NCBI RefSeq assembly: GCF_028868675.1
Contig: NZ_JAGWUA010000003.1
Coordinates: 1-61,729 of the forward strand
DNA from: Bradyrhizobium sp.
GTDB lineage: Bacteria; Pseudomonadota; Alphaproteobacteria; Rhizobiales; Xanthobacteraceae
Direction: 5' to 3'
Length of the DNA stretch: 61,729 bases
The notes under the pieces are model-generated. The model did not search any database. It saw only the letters and a list, made by a program, of their open reading frames with translations, and was not told where the DNA came from. This document shows, one piece after another, positions 60,989-61,729 of the stretch (positions within the stretch are counted from its first letter, which is position 1; every line of letters starts with the position of its first letter). The translations under genes were made by a program, and so were the position numbers.

Positions 60989-61687
60989 ATGACGGGGCAG
61001 GCCATGGGCTTAACCGCGCTGACGCGCACGATCGACGTTGCGAACGTGACCTTCACCGCCGACCTCTCCGGCGCGCTGTATTGGGACGAAGAGCGCCTGC
61101 TCGTCGTTTCCGACCTGCACCTGGAGAAGGGCTCGAGCTTCGCCGCGCGCGGCGTGCTGCTGCCGCCCTACGACACGGTCGCGACGCTCTCCCGACTCGC
61201 ATCCGTGATCGCGTGGCACGATCCGCGCGTCGTGATCGCGCTCGGCGACAGTTTTCACGACCGCGCCGCGCATCAGCGGCTGTCGCCCGGGGATCGCGAA
61301 GCGATGGCGGCGCTGCAGGCGGGCCGTGACTGGATCTGGATATCCGGCAATCACGATCCGGCGTTGCCGCGCGATCTCGGCGGCACGGTCGCCGACGCGG
61401 TCGCGATCGGCCCCGTCACCTTCCGCCACGAGCCGACCGGGGGGGCCGGCGAGATCGCCGGCCACCTGCATCCCAAGGCGCGCGTCACCGCGCGCGGCCG
61501 CTCGATGGAGCGGCGCTGCTTCGCCTCCGACGGGATGCGCGCCGTGATGCCCGCCTTCGGCGCCTATGCGGGCGGCCTCAGCATCCGCGACGCGGCCTTC
61601 GCGCGCGTGTTCGGCGAGCGGCACTTCACCGCGCATCTGCTCGGCGACAATCGCCTGCACGCCATCGCCGCGTCGCGCTGTTGTTGA
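60989..61687 (+). CDS. pdeM: Ligase-associated DNA damage response endonuclease PdeM
   Basis: A 232-residue binuclear metallophosphoesterase. All motifs are visible: VVSDLHLEKGSSFAARG, ALGDSFHD, ISGNHDP and AGHLHPKA. The family is the Mn-dependent endonuclease/phosphodiesterase of the Lhr-Lig-Exo-Pde set. Starts at 60989 (ATG) or five codons later at 61004 are both possible. It follows the helicase by 31 bases. Confidence 0.92.
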   Translation: MTGQAMGLTALTRTIDVANVTFTADLSGALYWDEERLLVVSDLHLEKGSSFAARGVLLPPYDTVATLSRLASVIAWHDPRVVIALGDSFHDRAAHQRLSPGDREAMAALQAGRDWIWISGNHDPALPRDLGGTVADAVAIGPVTFRHEPTGGAGEIAGHLHPKARVTARGRSMERRCFASDGMRAVMPAFGAYAGGLSIRDAAFARVFGERHFTAHLLGDNRLHAIAASRCC

Positions 61688-61729
61688 AGCCGTCATTGCG
61701 AGGAGCGATAGCGACGAAGCAATCCAGAC
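61688..61729. repeat. Intergenic repeat (GTCATTGCGAGGAGCG type), cut by window edge
   Basis: The sequence GTCATTGCGAGGAGCGATAG followed by CGACGAAGCAATCC is one arm of a widespread proteobacterial interspersed repeat. The second arm lies beyond the window. Confidence 0.6.

Noticed and set aside
56950..61056. A minus-strand frame open for over 1300 codons opposite the binding-protein and helicase genes
   Set aside because: Both plus-strand genes have clear family motifs; the antisense translation is His/Asp/Arg-rich without domains, a typical artefact of high-GC codon bias.

Overview
The window reads as chromosome from a Bradyrhizobium-like alphaproteobacterium (Rhizobiales). Supporting points are the high GC, a thiosulfate-oxidation (sox) cluster, FNR/FixK2-type TTGA-N6-TCAA boxes, orphan ABC solute-binding proteins, an F1-ATPase zeta subunit (an alphaproteobacterial protein), and several families of palindromic intergenic repeats. 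No rRNA, tRNA or CRISPR array was recognised. Protein identities come from reading translations and family motifs, not from database searches.

Layout. 1-3.9 kb: sox genes on the minus strand in the order soxX-Y-Z-A-K-B, with soxB cut by the left edge. 4.2-11.0 kb: a DUF938 protein, two MFS transporters, a carboxymuconolactone-decarboxylase-family protein and a pair of acyl-CoA dehydrogenases of which only the first keeps the catalytic Glu. 11.2-13.9 kb: an amino-acid-type binding protein, an L,D-transpeptidase and an ECF sigma factor. 14.3-20.5 kb: a three-gene phosphorelay (membrane kinase, REC-DUF3369 kinase, OmpR regulator) divergent from an orphan UgpB-like binding protein. 20.5-23.1 kb: a MarR regulator divergent from a feruloyl-CoA synthase, with a palindromic operator candidate between them. 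23.2-28.1 kb: a small membrane protein, an MBL-fold hydrolase, a MATE exporter, pyrD, DUF952 and an S24-type repressor lacking its protease serine.

28.2-43.0 kb: a host-attachment-type protein, Hsp20, a tannase-family esterase, a SerA-type dehydrogenase, an unusual F1 epsilon/zeta pair, an iron-permease-like protein, two chemoreceptors flanking a triple-rhodanese protein, a ThDP enzyme and an FAD dehydrogenase. Three genes here have a FixK2-like box 58-71 bp before the start codon. 43.6-53.1 kb: a transglutaminase-like protein, small secreted proteins, a LivFGMH transporter with its binding protein around a QsuD-like quinate/shikimate dehydrogenase, a zinc-ribbon-like protein and a type II NADH dehydrogenase. 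53.1-61.7 kb: the DNA-repair set ligase-exonuclease (minus) and Lhr-type helicase-PdeM (plus), separated by a TPR-methyltransferase and a third orphan binding protein.

Themes are sulfur oxidation, uptake and degradation of plant-derived aromatic and hydroaromatic compounds (feruloyl-CoA synthase, tannase-family esterase, quinate/shikimate dehydrogenase with transporter), low-oxygen regulation and DNA repair. I did not find a wholly unprecedented multi-gene system. The most unusual items are the detached epsilon/zeta pair, the binding-protein-linked phosphorelay, the chemoreceptor gene flanked by duplicated rhodanese 3' ends, and catalytic-site losses in the S24 regulator and the tannase-family protein.
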